A stretch of DNA of 63,389 bases, from the NCBI RefSeq assembly GCF_004000845.1, contig NZ_BIMA01000034.1:1-63389 (forward strand). The letters run 5' to 3'. Position numbers and translations under genes: made by a program. Position 1 is the stretch's first letter, and every line of letters starts with the position of its first letter. The stretch comes from Paenibacillus koleovorans NBRC 103111 (GTDB taxonomy: Bacteria; Bacillota; Bacilli; Paenibacillales; NBRC-103111). Positions 1 to 11,092 of this stretch are shown piece by piece. The notes beneath the pieces were generated by a model. It was not told the origin of the DNA. It made no database searches and saw only the letters and a program-made list of their open reading frames with translations.

Positions 1-590
1 AGCGCTCGCTCGTGCTCGCCTCGCACGCGCTCATGCTCGCTCGTGAACTCGCTCAGCAGCTGCTCCGCCGCCTGCTCACTCGATTCGCGCGCCTCCGCCA
101 GCGCTCGCTCATGCTCGGTCCGCATGCGCTCATGCTCGCTCGTATGCTCACCGCGCACACGCTCTAACAATCCCGCCTGCTCCGCCTTCAATCGCGCCAG
201 CGCCTGCTCGCTGTCCTCGCGCAACCTGGCCGACGCCCGCTCATGCTCGCCACGGACACGCTCCAGCTCGCGCTCGAGCTTAGCCTTTTGCGCCTCGCCC
301 TGCAATTCCAGCTCGACATAAGCGTCCTTGAGCTGCTTCGCTTCCTCCAGCTGATGAACCTGATTCTCCATCTCCTGCTTCACTTGAAGCGTTTCGTCAG
401 CCATATTGACCGCCGCCAGCACCGCTATTCTAGGCACATCCAGCCGCTGCGTGCCCGCCGCGATCTGATGCATTTGATCATTCACATATTGGGCAACGCG
501 TTTCACATAGCCGACGCTGTTGTTTGTGACCAGCTTGTAGGAGGTACCATATATGTCAACGGTTACTCGAATTTTTTCTTCGTTACTCAA
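1..590 (-). CDS. zapA: Cell-division protein ZapA with long coiled-coil tail (3' end outside window)
   Basis: ZapA binds FtsZ and bundles protofilaments at the division ring. The first about 90 residues read as a ZapA domain (IRVTVDIYGTSYKLV near the start, then the RIAVLAAVNMADE helix). The start is a TTG at 590, preceded by GGAAAGGAAG; no ATG lies further upstream in frame before a stop. The reading frame stays open to the window edge (about 196 codons). Family members are usually about 85-120 residues, so the tail is unusual: it is Glu/Arg/Ala-rich and contains near-repeats of EHERxRxEHERA, predicted coiled coil. It follows pheT on the same strand but is separated from it by a terminator, so it probably has its own promoter, which I could not pick out. 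Identity is confident for the N-terminal domain; the end is unknown. Confidence 0.85.
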   Translation of the reverse strand, partial: MSNEEKIRVTVDIYGTSYKLVTNNSVGYVKRVAQYVNDQMHQIAAGTQRLDVPRIAVLAAVNMADETLQVKQEMENQVHQLEEAKQLKDAYVELELQGEAQKAKLERELERVRGEHERASARLREDSEQALARLKAEQAGLLERVRGEHTSEHERMRTEHERALAEARESSEQAAEQLLSEFTSEHERVRGEHERA

Positions 591-663
591 TTAGGCACTT
601 CCTTTCCGGGTTAACGTTCCGTAGTCGGAATCGAGGATTCACGCCATGCCTCATTTCTTCGCC

Positions 664-714
664 AAAAAAAAGAAACCGGTCCATCGCGCTATAATAACAT
701 TCGATGTGACCGGT
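664..714 (-). terminator. Intrinsic terminator after pheT
   Basis: On the minus strand an inverted repeat (ACCGGTC-A-CATCG ... CGATG-GACCGGT) is followed by a run of eight T. It lies directly downstream of the pheT stop and ends the pheST transcript before zapA. Confidence 0.8.
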
Positions 715-726
715 GCTATTTCCTTC

Positions 727-3174
<2,448 letters not shown>

Positions 3175-3202
3175 CGCTTATGCCCCTCCCTTTTCCCGTG
3201 AG

Positions 3203-4237
3203 CTAAATATGGACGAACTGCTTCAAGAACCGCAGATCGTTCATGTAGAAATGACGGATGTCGTCGACGCCGTACTTGAGCATCGCGATCCGCTCCACGC
3301 CCATGCCGAACGCAAAGCCGCTGTATTCCTTCGGATCGTAGCCGGCCATCTCGAGCACCCGCGGATGCACCATGCCGGAGCCGAGAATTTCGAGCCAGCC
3401 TGTATGTTTGCAAACCCGGCAGCCTTTGCCGGAACACATCATGCACGACACATCGACCTCCGCGCTAGGCTCCGTGAACGGGAAAAAGCTCGGACGCAGC
3501 CGAATTTGCGTTTGCTTGCCGAACATTTCCTGCACGAACTGCAGCAATGTGCCTTTGAGGTCGCTCATACGGATATGGCGGTCGATAACAAGCCCCTCGA
3601 TTTGCGTGAACACGTGAGAATGCGTGGCGTCGTCGTCGTCGCGACGGTATACTCGGCCTGGGCAAATGATCTTGACCGGCACCTCGCCCTTGCGCTTCTC
3701 CATCGTGCGCACTTGCACCGGAGACGTGTGGGTCCGCATCAGAATCTCGTCCGTCACATAGAACGAATCCTGCATGTCGCGCGCGGGGTGGTCTTTTGGC
3801 AGATTCAGAGCTTCGAAGTTGTAGTAGTCTTTCTCCACTTCCGGTCCTTCCGCTACTGTATAGCCCATGCCGAGGAAAATATCCTCGATCTCCTGGATAA
3901 CTTTGTTCAGCGGATGAACCGCACCTAGCGCCGACGGACGCCCCGGCAACGTAACGTCAATCGTCTCCGCTTGCAGACGGCCTTCCGTTTCTTGGCGTTG
4001 GAACTCGGCTTGCTTCGCTTCGAGCACTTCCTCGATTGCGGCGCGCACCTCGTTCGCCACTTGCCCGATGACCGGACGATCTTCCGCACTCAGCGCCCCC
4101 ATGCCCCGCAGGATTTCCGTCAGCGGCCCTTTTTTGCCCAAATATTTGACCCGCAGGTCGTTCAGCTGCTGACTGCCCGACACTTGCTGCAGCTCTTGCA
4201 GCGCTTCGGCTTTTAATGCCTGTAAACGTTCTTTCAT
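3203..4237 (-). CDS. pheS: Phenylalanine--tRNA ligase alpha subunit
   Basis: Catalytic alpha subunit of phenylalanyl-tRNA synthetase; activates phenylalanine with ATP. It is 344 residues, the normal length for Bacillota. The N-terminal coiled-coil tRNA-binding arm (1-90) is followed by the class II core with the [15 protein letters not shown] motif 2 region (about 200) and the [17 protein letters not shown] motif 3 (about 305-322). The start ATG has a GAGGAGG ribosome site. It is first in the pheST operon; the preceding leader carries a T-box riboswitch, so expression should rise when tRNA-Phe is uncharged. Confidence 0.98.
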   Translation of the reverse strand: MKERLQALKAEALQELQQVSGSQQLNDLRVKYLGKKGPLTEILRGMGALSAEDRPVIGQVANEVRAAIEEVLEAKQAEFQRQETEGRLQAETIDVTLPGRPSALGAVHPLNKVIQEIEDIFLGMGYTVAEGPEVEKDYYNFEALNLPKDHPARDMQDSFYVTDEILMRTHTSPVQVRTMEKRKGEVPVKIICPGRVYRRDDDDATHSHVFTQIEGLVIDRHIRMSDLKGTLLQFVQEMFGKQTQIRLRPSFFPFTEPSAEVDVSCMMCSGKGCRVCKHTGWLEILGSGMVHPRVLEMAGYDPKEYSGFAFGMGVERIAMLKYGVDDIRHFYMNDLRFLKQFVHI

Positions 4238-4266
4238 TTTCGCAACGCCTCCTCTACGAATTCAAC

Positions 4267-4536
4267 AAAAAAGAGCACCTCTCCCTGGTAAGGGACGAAT
4301 GTGCTCGCGGTACCACCCTTGTTAAGCCTGGACTGTGCTGTACGCATGTCGCTTGGCTTCACTTGATCGAATTAACGGCTCGTGGCCGGTACCCTCTACT
4401 ACGTCTATTGATGCTAGACGCTCGTTCAAGGGACTGCTCGGGAGCGAACTTCGGCGGCCTGTTCCCTGGAGACGCTCTCAATCTGCGGCGCCTCTTCCCT
4501 GTAAGGAAGCACTGCTTACTCTTCTCCGTCCATGCA
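4267..4536 (-). ncRNA. T-box riboswitch (tRNA-Phe) upstream of pheS
   Basis: The leader of pheST senses uncharged tRNA-Phe. The conserved T-box bulge sequence AAGGGTGGTACCGCG reads on the minus strand at 4320-4306. It is followed by a terminator hairpin (GAGCAC at 4306-4301 with GTGCTC at 4278-4273, then a T run). Stem I is closed by GGAC (4531-4528) with GTCC (4435-4432). An in-loop TTC at 4448-4446 is the expected phenylalanine specifier codon. Its position fits the adjacent pheS gene. Confidence 0.95.
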
Positions 4537-4552
4537 TTTACATATATCGACT

Positions 4553-4581
4553 ATTATAGGCAAACCGCGGCTCGGATGCAA
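4553..4581 (-). promoter_or_regulatory. Sigma-A type promoter of pheST
   Basis: TTGCAT (4581-4576) and TATAAT (4558-4553) are separated by 17 bp on the minus strand, and place a transcript start just upstream of T-box stem I. The -10 matches consensus perfectly and the -35 at four of six positions. Confidence 0.85.
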
Positions 4582-4617
4582 GTGGATGCGTGCCGAGGGT
4601 CAGAAGTGCACAGCCGC

Positions 4618-5058
4618 CTACAGCTTCTTGCGCAGAAAATCTGCGGGGACAATAAAGCCGTTTATAGATACCAAATCGTTGAACGGATTGCTGCGTCGCG
4701 AACTCTGCGTAGCAAATTCACCGCCAAAATAGCTCATTTTGAACATATCTCGTATCGTCTTGGACTTCTGAGTGGTGGTGCTCTGCGCTGTGCCAAAATA
4801 GTCGCATATATCATGAACCGATATGTACGGCGCAAAGCTCTTGTCGAATGCAAAGTTGACTGTTCCAATGGCATGAATGATGCCTGACGCCCAAACCTCC
4901 AGCTTGCCCGACATGAAGGGAACCGCCCGCTTGCGGCCCAGCTTCTCTACCATACTGCAAGACAGCTGCTCGTATTCTTCATCCAGATATTTTTCGCAGA
5001 AGCCCTTCACCAGTTGCAGCAATTTTTCCTTTTTTTCCAACATTTTCGGATCCTTCAT
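4618..5058 (-). CDS. DUF6398 domain protein
   Basis: A 146-residue soluble protein that fits the DUF6398 pattern: FCEKYLDEEYEQL near the N-terminus, then a KLEVWASGIIHAIGTVNFAFDK motif around 50-73 and a DICDYFGTAQSTTTQKSKTIRDMFKM helix-turn-helix-like segment around 83-108. The molecular role of the family is not known to me. The HTH-like part may bind nucleic acid, but that is inference. The start has a strong AAGGAGG site. It lies 24 bp downstream of the Rpn-type nuclease gene on the same strand, so the two are probably co-transcribed. Confidence 0.75.
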   Translation of the reverse strand: MKDPKMLEKKEKLLQLVKGFCEKYLDEEYEQLSCSMVEKLGRKRAVPFMSGKLEVWASGIIHAIGTVNFAFDKSFAPYISVHDICDYFGTAQSTTTQKSKTIRDMFKMSYFGGEFATQSSRRSNPFNDLVSINGFIVPADFLRKKL

Positions 5059-5081
5059 ATGCTCCTCCTTATTTGAAAGGT

Positions 5082-5951
5082 TTACATACCCGCCTCTTTC
5101 TTGATTCGCTCGAGCTCCGCAACCTTCAGCCCAGTCAGCTCGGCAATCTGATGAATCCCCATTTTTTTCCTCAACATATTGATCGCAATTTCTATCTTGC
5201 CTTTCTCCATTCCTTTTTCCATTCCCTTTTCCATCGCGTCCGAAATGATGCTGTTCCGCTCAATCCGGGAGTGCTCCCGCGCCTCGTACAAGCGCCGGGT
5301 CTCTTCATCGCCGCTCAGCCATTCCAACCGTTCTTCGGTTTTCTTGATCACCGGATCCATTCGAATCAACTCCTCCAACTGATCTTCCGGAAGCTTCTCG
5401 TCCAGAAATAGAAGCCACCGGTGTAGCGGATCATGAACATTTTTCTCTACCTTCTGAAACTTGGGATACTCAATAAAGTGGATCTCCATGGCATCGGTTA
5501 GCATAAAGCTGTCTTCATGATCTTCGTAAAAGTGAAAGGTGCTATGATAGCGCTCCAACTGGAGCAAGTTAAAGTCCAAGATGTTAATCGTGATGGTCTT
5601 CTTCAGATTATCGTAATTTTCTCCCGCTTTGATCGATTCTACGAACATTTTACTCAAATAAAACAACGTTCGTTTCTCCATATTGCGCTGATCGGCCAAT
5701 TGAACTTCAATATCAATCTGCACGCGGTCCGCCGTCTCCGCCCGTACATCCAGCCTGCCTGTCTTGTCGTCGATCAATTCCTTGGCTAGCTGCTTATTCT
5801 CGATAACCGTCGCATCCGCGATTCGATTGGGGCCCTCCAAACGAAGGATGGCGTTCAACAGCGCAATCAGACTCTCTTTCGTCTCTGTTTCACCAAATAA
5901 TCTCTGAAAGATAAAATCGTTCTTTGGCCTAAGCCTCCTTGCAAAAGTCAA
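5082..5951 (-). CDS. Rpn/PD-(D/E)XK nuclease-family protein (transposase-like)
   Basis: Belongs to the PD-(D/E)XK nuclease family often labelled transposase or Rpn recombination-promoting nuclease; such proteins cut DNA and some have anti-phage or recombination roles. The N-terminal KNDFIFQRLFG motif is followed by the active-site pattern GRLDVRAE (Asp) and QIDIEVQ (Glu-x-Gln) around residues 85-105. The C-terminus carries a short tandem repeat, MEKG three times, then an HTH-like tail. Start choice: the first TTG (5957) is only 2 bases from GAGGAG, while the in-frame TTG at 5951 is correctly spaced, so 5951 is preferred. No terminal repeats or IS structure are visible around it. Confidence 0.8.
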   Translation of the reverse strand: MTFARRLRPKNDFIFQRLFGETETKESLIALLNAILRLEGPNRIADATVIENKQLAKELIDDKTGRLDVRAETADRVQIDIEVQLADQRNMEKRTLFYLSKMFVESIKAGENYDNLKKTITINILDFNLLQLERYHSTFHFYEDHEDSFMLTDAMEIHFIEYPKFQKVEKNVHDPLHRWLLFLDEKLPEDQLEELIRMDPVIKKTEERLEWLSGDEETRRLYEAREHSRIERNSIISDAMEKGMEKGMEKGKIEIAINMLRKKMGIHQIAELTGLKVAELERIKKEAGM

Positions 5952-6208
5952 CGGCAACGCTCCTCATCCGAATGAGATGCTTCCATTATACCACATTGCC
6001 TGTTCCTGACTTGGATAAAATGGTAAGGGTATGAGTGAAACCAGCTGTCCCTGCACGAGAACGTGTTCACGAAGCTGCAACAAATATGCCTCTTGAGCAA
6101 AAATACTCATCGCGCATAATTGCACAATGGGCAACGATTTGATACATTAGCTTCTATGCTAGTAGTGAATTCTGCTCGGAAATGAGGTGCACGCCAAGGC
6201 GTAATCGT

Positions 6209-6823
6209 ATGAACAAACTTAGCTTGCGTGATCGAAAAAAAGAAGCGACCGCCCACGCTTTGGCCGAGTCTGCCTATCAGCTTGCGCTGGAGCGCGGGTT
6301 GGACGGCTTTGTCGTCGAGGATGTGGTGCAGCGCGCCGAGTATTCCCGCCGAACGTTTGCCAATCATTTTGCTTGCAAAGAGGAAGCGGTGGTGATGGCG
6401 GCCATGTCCTTTGACGGGGTGGAAGAGGCGGAAGCCGAGCTAGCGAAAATGCCGGAAAACGCGACTCCGCTCGATGTCCTGTATCGGTGGTTGAAGCTGC
6501 AATTTACAGCGGATCTGTTTCGGAAAATGCGCACGCTCGTCTCGATGTCCCAGCAGCATCCTACGCTCGAGCCGTATATCCTTAGCTTGTTCCGCCGCCT
6601 GCAGCGAGAGGCTCAGGAAGCTTTGAACGAGCTGTTCGCTGGTCGGCATCCGGAGGGCTACACGCATCTGCTCATCGGCGCTGTTTACGGGGCGATTTTG
6701 CCGATTATCGACGGCAGCCTGCAGGTGCAGCTTCCAGGCGATCAGGTGGACGAAACGCCAGACGTCGTCTCGTTCGATCAGTATTTGGACAGGAGCTTCG
6801 GTTATTTGCGGGACGGGTTTTAG
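6209..6823 (+). CDS. TetR/AcrR family transcriptional regulator
   Basis: One-component repressor. An N-terminal TetR HTH (about residues 10-57: ATAHALAESAYQLALERGLDGFVVEDVV then the recognition part YSRRTFANHF) is followed by a variable ligand-binding half with no specific ligand clue. The start at 6209 (MNKLSLRDRKK) matches family N-termini; an earlier in-frame ATG at 6182 adds nine non-conserved residues. It lies upstream of, and in the same direction as, an MMPL exporter gene, 129 bp away, and most likely controls it. A loose inverted repeat (TTAGC-N6-GCTAG around 6148) precedes it and could be the operator; this is weak. Confidence 0.9.
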   Translation: MNKLSLRDRKKEATAHALAESAYQLALERGLDGFVVEDVVQRAEYSRRTFANHFACKEEAVVMAAMSFDGVEEAEAELAKMPENATPLDVLYRWLKLQFTADLFRKMRTLVSMSQQHPTLEPYILSLFRRLQREAQEALNELFAGRHPEGYTHLLIGAVYGAILPIIDGSLQVQLPGDQVDETPDVVSFDQYLDRSFGYLRDGF

Positions 6824-6861
6824 CTTGGCATTAGTACGCGAGACGCTGCAAGGCGGATTTT

Positions 6862-6907
6862 CGTGCTTAGAGCAGCTTTTTGTGCGTTGGTTTGCTCGGT
6901 AAGCACG
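6862..6907 (+). repeat. Stem-loop between tetR and the MMPL gene
   Basis: CGTGCTTA (6862-6869) and TAAGCACG (6900-6907) form a perfect 8-bp stem, extended by an inner GAGCA/TGCTC pair after a small offset. There is no following T run, so it is not a typical terminator. It could be a regulator site or an mRNA structure separating expression of the two genes. Confidence 0.5.
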
Positions 6908-6952
6908 ATCGGTCATGGTCATTTTTTCACTCACAGGAGGTACAGGTCACCT

Positions 6953-9388
6953 ATGTCTACTTTTTTATACAAATTGGGGAAACAAGCTTACGATAAAAGA
7001 TGGCTTTTCCTCGCGAGCTGGGTGCTTATTCTTGGCATCGTGCTTACGCTGCTAGGTGTGAACGGCATGCACGTCAGTCCGGAGATGAAGATCGAAGGCA
7101 CGGAGGCGCAAAAGGTGCTGGATAAGCTGGAGCAGGTGCTTCCGGAAGCGTCCGGCGGACAGGGTAGCGTCGTGTTCAAGGCGCCGGAGAAGGAGCGGCT
7201 GGACACACCAGAGCGTGTAGGCGCAATCCTCAATGCGGTCAACAAGGTATACACGCTGGAGTACGTAATCAATCCGGCTGATTACGCGGCGGCTGCAGGC
7301 GGTATGTCGGCCGGCGGCGGTCAGGCTGCTCCAGCAGCGCAAGCAGGGGCACAAGCGGGTGCACAAGCCGGAGCTACTGCTGGTGCTACTGCTGGTACTA
7401 CTGCCGGAGCTCAGACGCAATTGCCCCCATATGGGCCGCTGATCTACCAAGGCCAACCCGTGCCGGGTGTGCTGATTGCGAATGACGCCAGCGTGGCGCT
7501 TTTTCAATTTCAGTTTACCGTCCAACAAACCTCGTTGCCAGACGGCGTAGCCTATTCGATTGTAGAAGCGGTCAGCGATGCGGCTAGCGCCACCGGGATT
7601 CAAGTATTGCCGAGCGACACGCTCAAAAAACCGGAAATTCCAGTTGGAAGCAATGAAATCTACGGTCTGGTCGTCGCAGCCATTGCACTCGTTATGACAC
7701 TCGGCTCCGTAGTTGCAGCAGGACTGCCGCTTGTGATCGCCCTCTTCGGGGTTGCCATCGGGGTCGGCGGCGCCTTCGCCGTATCGAGCTTCGTCACTAT
7801 GACGTCCGTTACTCCCGTTCTGGCGTTAATGGTCGGGTTGGCCGTCGGCATCGATTATGCGCTCTTTATCGTGAACCGCCAGCGCCGTCTCATCCTGGAT
7901 CAAGGGCTGACCGCGCGCGAAGCCGCCAGCCGTGCAGTCGGGACGGCGGGAAGCGCCGTGTTTTTCGCCGGACTGACGGTTATCATCGCCTTGTGCGGAT
8001 TGCTCGTCATCGGTATTGGTTTCTTGAGCATGATGGCTCTCGTAGCTGCTTTGACCGTATTCTTGAACGTGTTGCTGGCCCTTACGCTGCTGCCTGCGCT
8101 GCTTGGCTTCATGGGCGAACGCATCTGCTCCCGCAAGGTGCGCGAGAAAAGCCGCAACCTGGCCGCCGAAAAGTCGCATGCAGTGGCTAACGGCTGGGTG
8201 AAGGGCATCGTCAAATTCCGCTGGCCGGTCATTATCGGCATCATCCTCGTGCTCGGAACAGCAGCAATCCCGGTAACCAAGATGGATTTGGGCATGCCGT
8301 CCGGCGCCAGCGCCAACTTGGATACGACTGCCCGACAAAGCTACGACGCCATCTCGAACGGGTTCGGTGAAGGGTTTAACGGGCCTCTCGTCCTTGTTGC
8401 CGAAACGAAAGATGCAGCTAGCAAAATGTCGCTGCAGCTGCTCATGAAGCTCGTACAAGATATTCAGCAAGTAGACAATGTTTCCGTCGTTTCACCGCTT
8501 GGCGTCAATCCGGACGGCACGATGGCCATTCTGAGCGTGATCCCGAAAACCGGGCCTACCGATGCGGAAACGAAGCAGTTAGTCGAAGACTTGCGCTCGT
8601 CCGACTCTGCGGTTGCCCACAATTCCAACGTAACCCTCGGGGTAACCGGGTTCACCGCGATCAACATCGATACATCCGCTAAGCTGGCGGAAGTATTCCC
8701 TATCTACATCGGGATCATCGTGGTCCTCTCGCTCCTTATTTTGCTGTTGGTATTCCGGTCGATTCTCGTTCCGATCAAGGCAACCGTCGGTTTCTTGCTC
8801 AGCGTCTTGGCTGCTTTCGGATTGACAACCGCCGTGTTCCAGTGGGGGTGGCTGGGCGAGCTATTCGGACTCGACACCGGCGGTCCGCTGCTCAGCTTTA
8901 TCCCGATTATGATTACCGGGATTCTGTACGGCTTGGCGATGGACTACCAAGTATTCCTCGTCTCGTCCATGCGCGAGTCTTACGTTCACGGCCACCACGG
9001 CCACAAAAGCGTCGTCCATGGCTACAGCCAAGCGAGCCGCGTCGTAGTCGCCGCCGCCGTCATCATGGTCGCCGTCTTCGCAGGCTTCATCACCGCGCAT
9101 GACGTGATGATCAAGCAGATCGGCTTTGCGCTCGCGATCGGCATCTTGATCGATGCGTTCGTCGTCCGTATGGCGCTTGTCCCGGCTGTCATGGCGCTCT
9201 TCGGCGACAAGGCCTGGTATTTGCCTCGATGGCTGGATCGGCTGCTGCCGAATCTCGACGTCGAAGGCGACAAGCTGATCGCCGAGTTGAACGCTAGGGA
9301 TCGTGCTGCAAACGCTGTATCAGGGGCACCTAAGCACGCGGACACCAACTCCCGCGAATCAGCCCGCAAGCCGGTCACTTCCCGCTAA
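6953..9388 (+). CDS. MMPL/RND-type membrane exporter
   Basis: Large integral membrane protein of the MMPL (RND superfamily) type, exporting lipids or drugs with proton motive force. It has the duplicated layout of one transmembrane helix, an extracytoplasmic loop and a five-helix bundle in each half. The proton-relay type motifs GIDYALF (first half) and AMDYQVFL (second half) are present. The start at 6953 (MSTFLYKLGK) is set by AGGAGG nine bases upstream. The first external loop holds a low-complexity Ala/Gly/Gln/Thr stretch (about residues 105-154, with AGAQ and ATAG repeats). The upstream tetR gene is the likely regulator. The substrate is not predictable. Confidence 0.93.
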   Translation: MSTFLYKLGKQAYDKRWLFLASWVLILGIVLTLLGVNGMHVSPEMKIEGTEAQKVLDKLEQVLPEASGGQGSVVFKAPEKERLDTPERVGAILNAVNKVYTLEYVINPADYAAAAGGMSAGGGQAAPAAQAGAQAGAQAGATAGATAGTTAGAQTQLPPYGPLIYQGQPVPGVLIANDASVALFQFQFTVQQTSLPDGVAYSIVEAVSDAASATGIQVLPSDTLKKPEIPVGSNEIYGLVVAAIALVMTLGSVVAAGLPLVIALFGVAIGVGGAFAVSSFVTMTSVTPVLALMVGLAVGIDYALFIVNRQRRLILDQGLTAREAASRAVGTAGSAVFFAGLTVIIALCGLLVIGIGFLSMMALVAALTVFLNVLLALTLLPALLGFMGERICSRKVREKSRNLAAEKSHAVANGWVKGIVKFRWPVIIGIILVLGTAAIPVTKMDLGMPSGASANLDTTARQSYDAISNGFGEGFNGPLVLVAETKDAASKMSLQLLMKLVQDIQQVDNVSVVSPLGVNPDGTMAILSVIPKTGPTDAETKQLVEDLRSSDSAVAHNSNVTLGVTGFTAINIDTSAKLAEVFPIYIGIIVVLSLLILLLVFRSILVPIKATVGFLLSVLAAFGLTTAVFQWGWLGELFGLDTGGPLLSFIPIMITGILYGLAMDYQVFLVSSMRESYVHGHHGHKSVVHGYSQASRVVVAAAVIMVAVFAGFITAHDVMIKQIGFALAIGILIDAFVVRMALVPAVMALFGDKAWYLPRWLDRLLPNLDVEGDKLIAELNARDRAANAVSGAPKHADTNSRESARKPVTSR

Positions 9389-9391
9389 GTC

Positions 9392-9438
9392 AAAAAGCGC
9401 CAGTCGACACCTGTCTCCAGGTGCGGCTGGCGTTTTTG
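9392..9438 (+). terminator. Intrinsic terminator after the MMPL gene
   Basis: AAAAAGCGCCAG ... CTGGCGTTTTTG with an inner CACCTG/CAGGTG stem forms a long hairpin followed by T5, immediately after the MMPL stop codon. The A run on the other side could make it bidirectional. Confidence 0.9.
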
Positions 9439-9860
9439 TTGTTCGAGCGGGCTAACCCCTGAGTTACTGGTCGGAAACGAGAGAATTGTGCACCCAAGTG
9501 GAGTTCGAGCTCACTTGCCTGAGCGGAAGGGATAGTGTCGAAAACGTAGGTGGACGGATGGGAGTTGGGCTAGTAAAGCTGAAGGGAGGGAGGACCTTGA
9601 GGCAACCATGGGTGCTGTAGTCCGAATAGTCGGACTGCAAAGGGCCAGTGCATGGAGAACGCTGCTCCAGTCCCGCCAAGTGGCGCTATGCCATCGTTAC
9701 TGTCAGCTGAACCGGCCAGCCGGGTGCGATGCAGGGTAATGATTGGTCTCAAACTGACTTAAGTTGTTATTATGCCATCACCTTATTTCCCTCCGGCACA
9801 CGAGATAAACGCAAAAACAGGCCACCAGTCATCCCGGCAGCCTGCTGCCTCGCACTACTC
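9439..9860. other. Intergenic stretch with no convincing gene
   Basis: Between the MMPL terminator and the RDD gene I see no reading frame with a ribosome site or family signature. The only notable item is one AGTCCGA/TCGGACT palindrome at 9619-9636 (listed separately). The short reading frames across it are produced partly by that repeat. Confidence 0.6.
9619..9636. repeat. Dispersed palindrome, module A (solo copy)
   Basis: AGTCCGA-ATAG-TCGGACT: 7-bp perfect inverted repeat with a 4-base centre. It is the same short module that flanks the 80-bp blocks at 27.6, 28.1, 30.1 and 62.2 kb. Here it stands alone; nothing like the 80-bp block lies 32 bp away on either side. Confidence 0.85.
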
Positions 9861-10256
9861 TCACTTGTCGTGAACAACCGTAGTACCCGCAATCATGTCA
9901 TGAATCGACCGTTTGTCTTCGCGATTCCCCACCATAATAGCGCTTATGATGATGCCGATGCCCAGGGTAATGGCATAGACCAGGCCAGCCACCACATTCC
10001 GAAGCAGCATCGTCCCTAGACCGGGCGGACTTCCGTCAGTCACTCTTACGATGCGGATGCCGCTGATCCGTTTCCCGATCGTGTACCCTTTCCAGAAGAC
10101 TGGAGTCAAGAGCGTATACAGGAACGAGATCAAGTCGGTCAAATACTTATCCCCTAAAGCAAGCGCGATGGTGATCAGTGGTAAGCCCACTATCAACACA
10201 TCCAAAATCATAGCGCCGAACCGAACCCAGAAACCTGCAGGATTGTTTGTCAACAC
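9861..10256 (-). CDS. RDD family membrane protein
   Basis: Small membrane protein of the RDD family (131 residues) with three hydrophobic segments: about 12-34, 40-55 and 85-110. The family Arg and Asp residues are visible (GFWVRFGAMILDVLIVGLP and the KRSIHDMIAGTTVV end). Some RDD proteins are linked to ion or osmotic transport, but the function here is open. It starts with GTG at 10256 behind GGGAGGGATACT, a well-spaced site. It stands alone between two same-strand genes. Confidence 0.88.
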   Translation of the reverse strand: MLTNNPAGFWVRFGAMILDVLIVGLPLITIALALGDKYLTDLISFLYTLLTPVFWKGYTIGKRISGIRIVRVTDGSPPGLGTMLLRNVVAGLVYAITLGIGIIISAIMVGNREDKRSIHDMIAGTTVVHDK

Positions 10257-10410
10257 AGTATCCCTCCCTAGTCAAGTGGCAATCATATCCGTGCGAACCG
10301 TTTCCTCACCCATTTAATCATGTATGAGCCCGCAAATGGAATAATGCCGCAATCTTTCCAGGAAATAATTACGTTTCTTGCATACTGGTCCGAACGACCT
10401 GCTCCATTTC

Positions 10411-11025
10411 TTATTTCACGGCGGAGGCGAAATAGTTTAAGTTTTCCGTCGAGAGAGCCTTGTTAAGCAAGTCTGCATCGTAGCCGTTTTGTTTCAAGGC
10501 GGCCACAATAGATTGCACCCGCTCCATTCGCTTGCGTCTTAAATTCGATTCCAGTTGGATTTCCAGCGGAACCGCGGGGATCGAAAATGCTCCACATTTC
10601 ACAAGTTTACAATAGCTCCATATAAACCGCCCGCCTTCCCAAATCCCTTCCCCACTCAGCGAATCCGGAATCCCCGCAGAATCGGAAATATGGACGACCT
10701 CAACCTTGAAGCCTTCGATCAGCCAGCAGCCTTTCGTCCACGTGAACCCCGATCCGAACGTTTGGGTAAAGACAGGCTGTTCAATTGAGGATAACCAATC
10801 GTTCCCCAAAGGACCCTCATACTTACGCTGAAGTGAATAACCTTCCAGAATCCTTGCGAATCGCTCAACGTCCGCATGATGCCTCACATATATATCCACA
10901 TCACCCGGCGTCATGTCACATCCTTGCAGGACAGATCCAACCGAGCCGACCAGTATCCATTCCAAATCGGGAGAAGTGCTAGACAACTCGCATACTTCCA
11001 TTAAAGCTTTTTCCCAGCTATGCAT
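10411..11025 (-). CDS. Nucleotidyltransferase-fold protein
   Basis: 204-residue protein with the NTase-fold signature: helix, then LVGSVGSVLQG (Gly27-Ser28) and GDVDIYV (Asp42 and Asp44, the metal-binding pair). Proteins of this fold transfer nucleotidyl groups to antibiotics, tRNAs or proteins. The rest (a mid-protein EVVHIS segment that may give the third acidic residue, then an Arg/Lys-rich C-terminal helix) does not point to a named subfamily. AGGTGAACGG precedes the start ATG. It has no adjacent HEPN-type partner, so a MNT/HEPN toxin system is not supported. Fold assignment is good; substrate unknown. Confidence 0.72.
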   Translation of the reverse strand: MHSWEKALMEVCELSSTSPDLEWILVGSVGSVLQGCDMTPGDVDIYVRHHADVERFARILEGYSLQRKYEGPLGNDWLSSIEQPVFTQTFGSGFTWTKGCWLIEGFKVEVVHISDSAGIPDSLSGEGIWEGGRFIWSYCKLVKCGAFSIPAVPLEIQLESNLRRKRMERVQSIVAALKQNGYDADLLNKALSTENLNYFASAVK

Positions 11026-11092
11026 CCGTTCACCTCATTTTCAACTGTTACCTTTACTAGGTTGCAAGACCGACTCTCCTCACCACCTCTTA

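Noticed and set aside
4216-4887. 223-codon plus-strand frame over the pheS leader
   Set aside because: It lies antisense to the T-box leader and the DUF6398 gene; no family signature.
5082-5951. Intact insertion sequence around the Rpn-type gene
   Set aside because: No terminal inverted repeats or target duplications visible; the gene looks resident, next to DUF6398.
9464-9679. 71-codon minus-strand frame after the MMPL gene
   Set aside because: No ribosome site; includes the dispersed palindrome; low-complexity Ser/Pro/Thr composition.
10411-11025. MNT/HEPN toxin-antitoxin module
   Set aside because: The nucleotidyltransferase gene has no HEPN-type neighbour.
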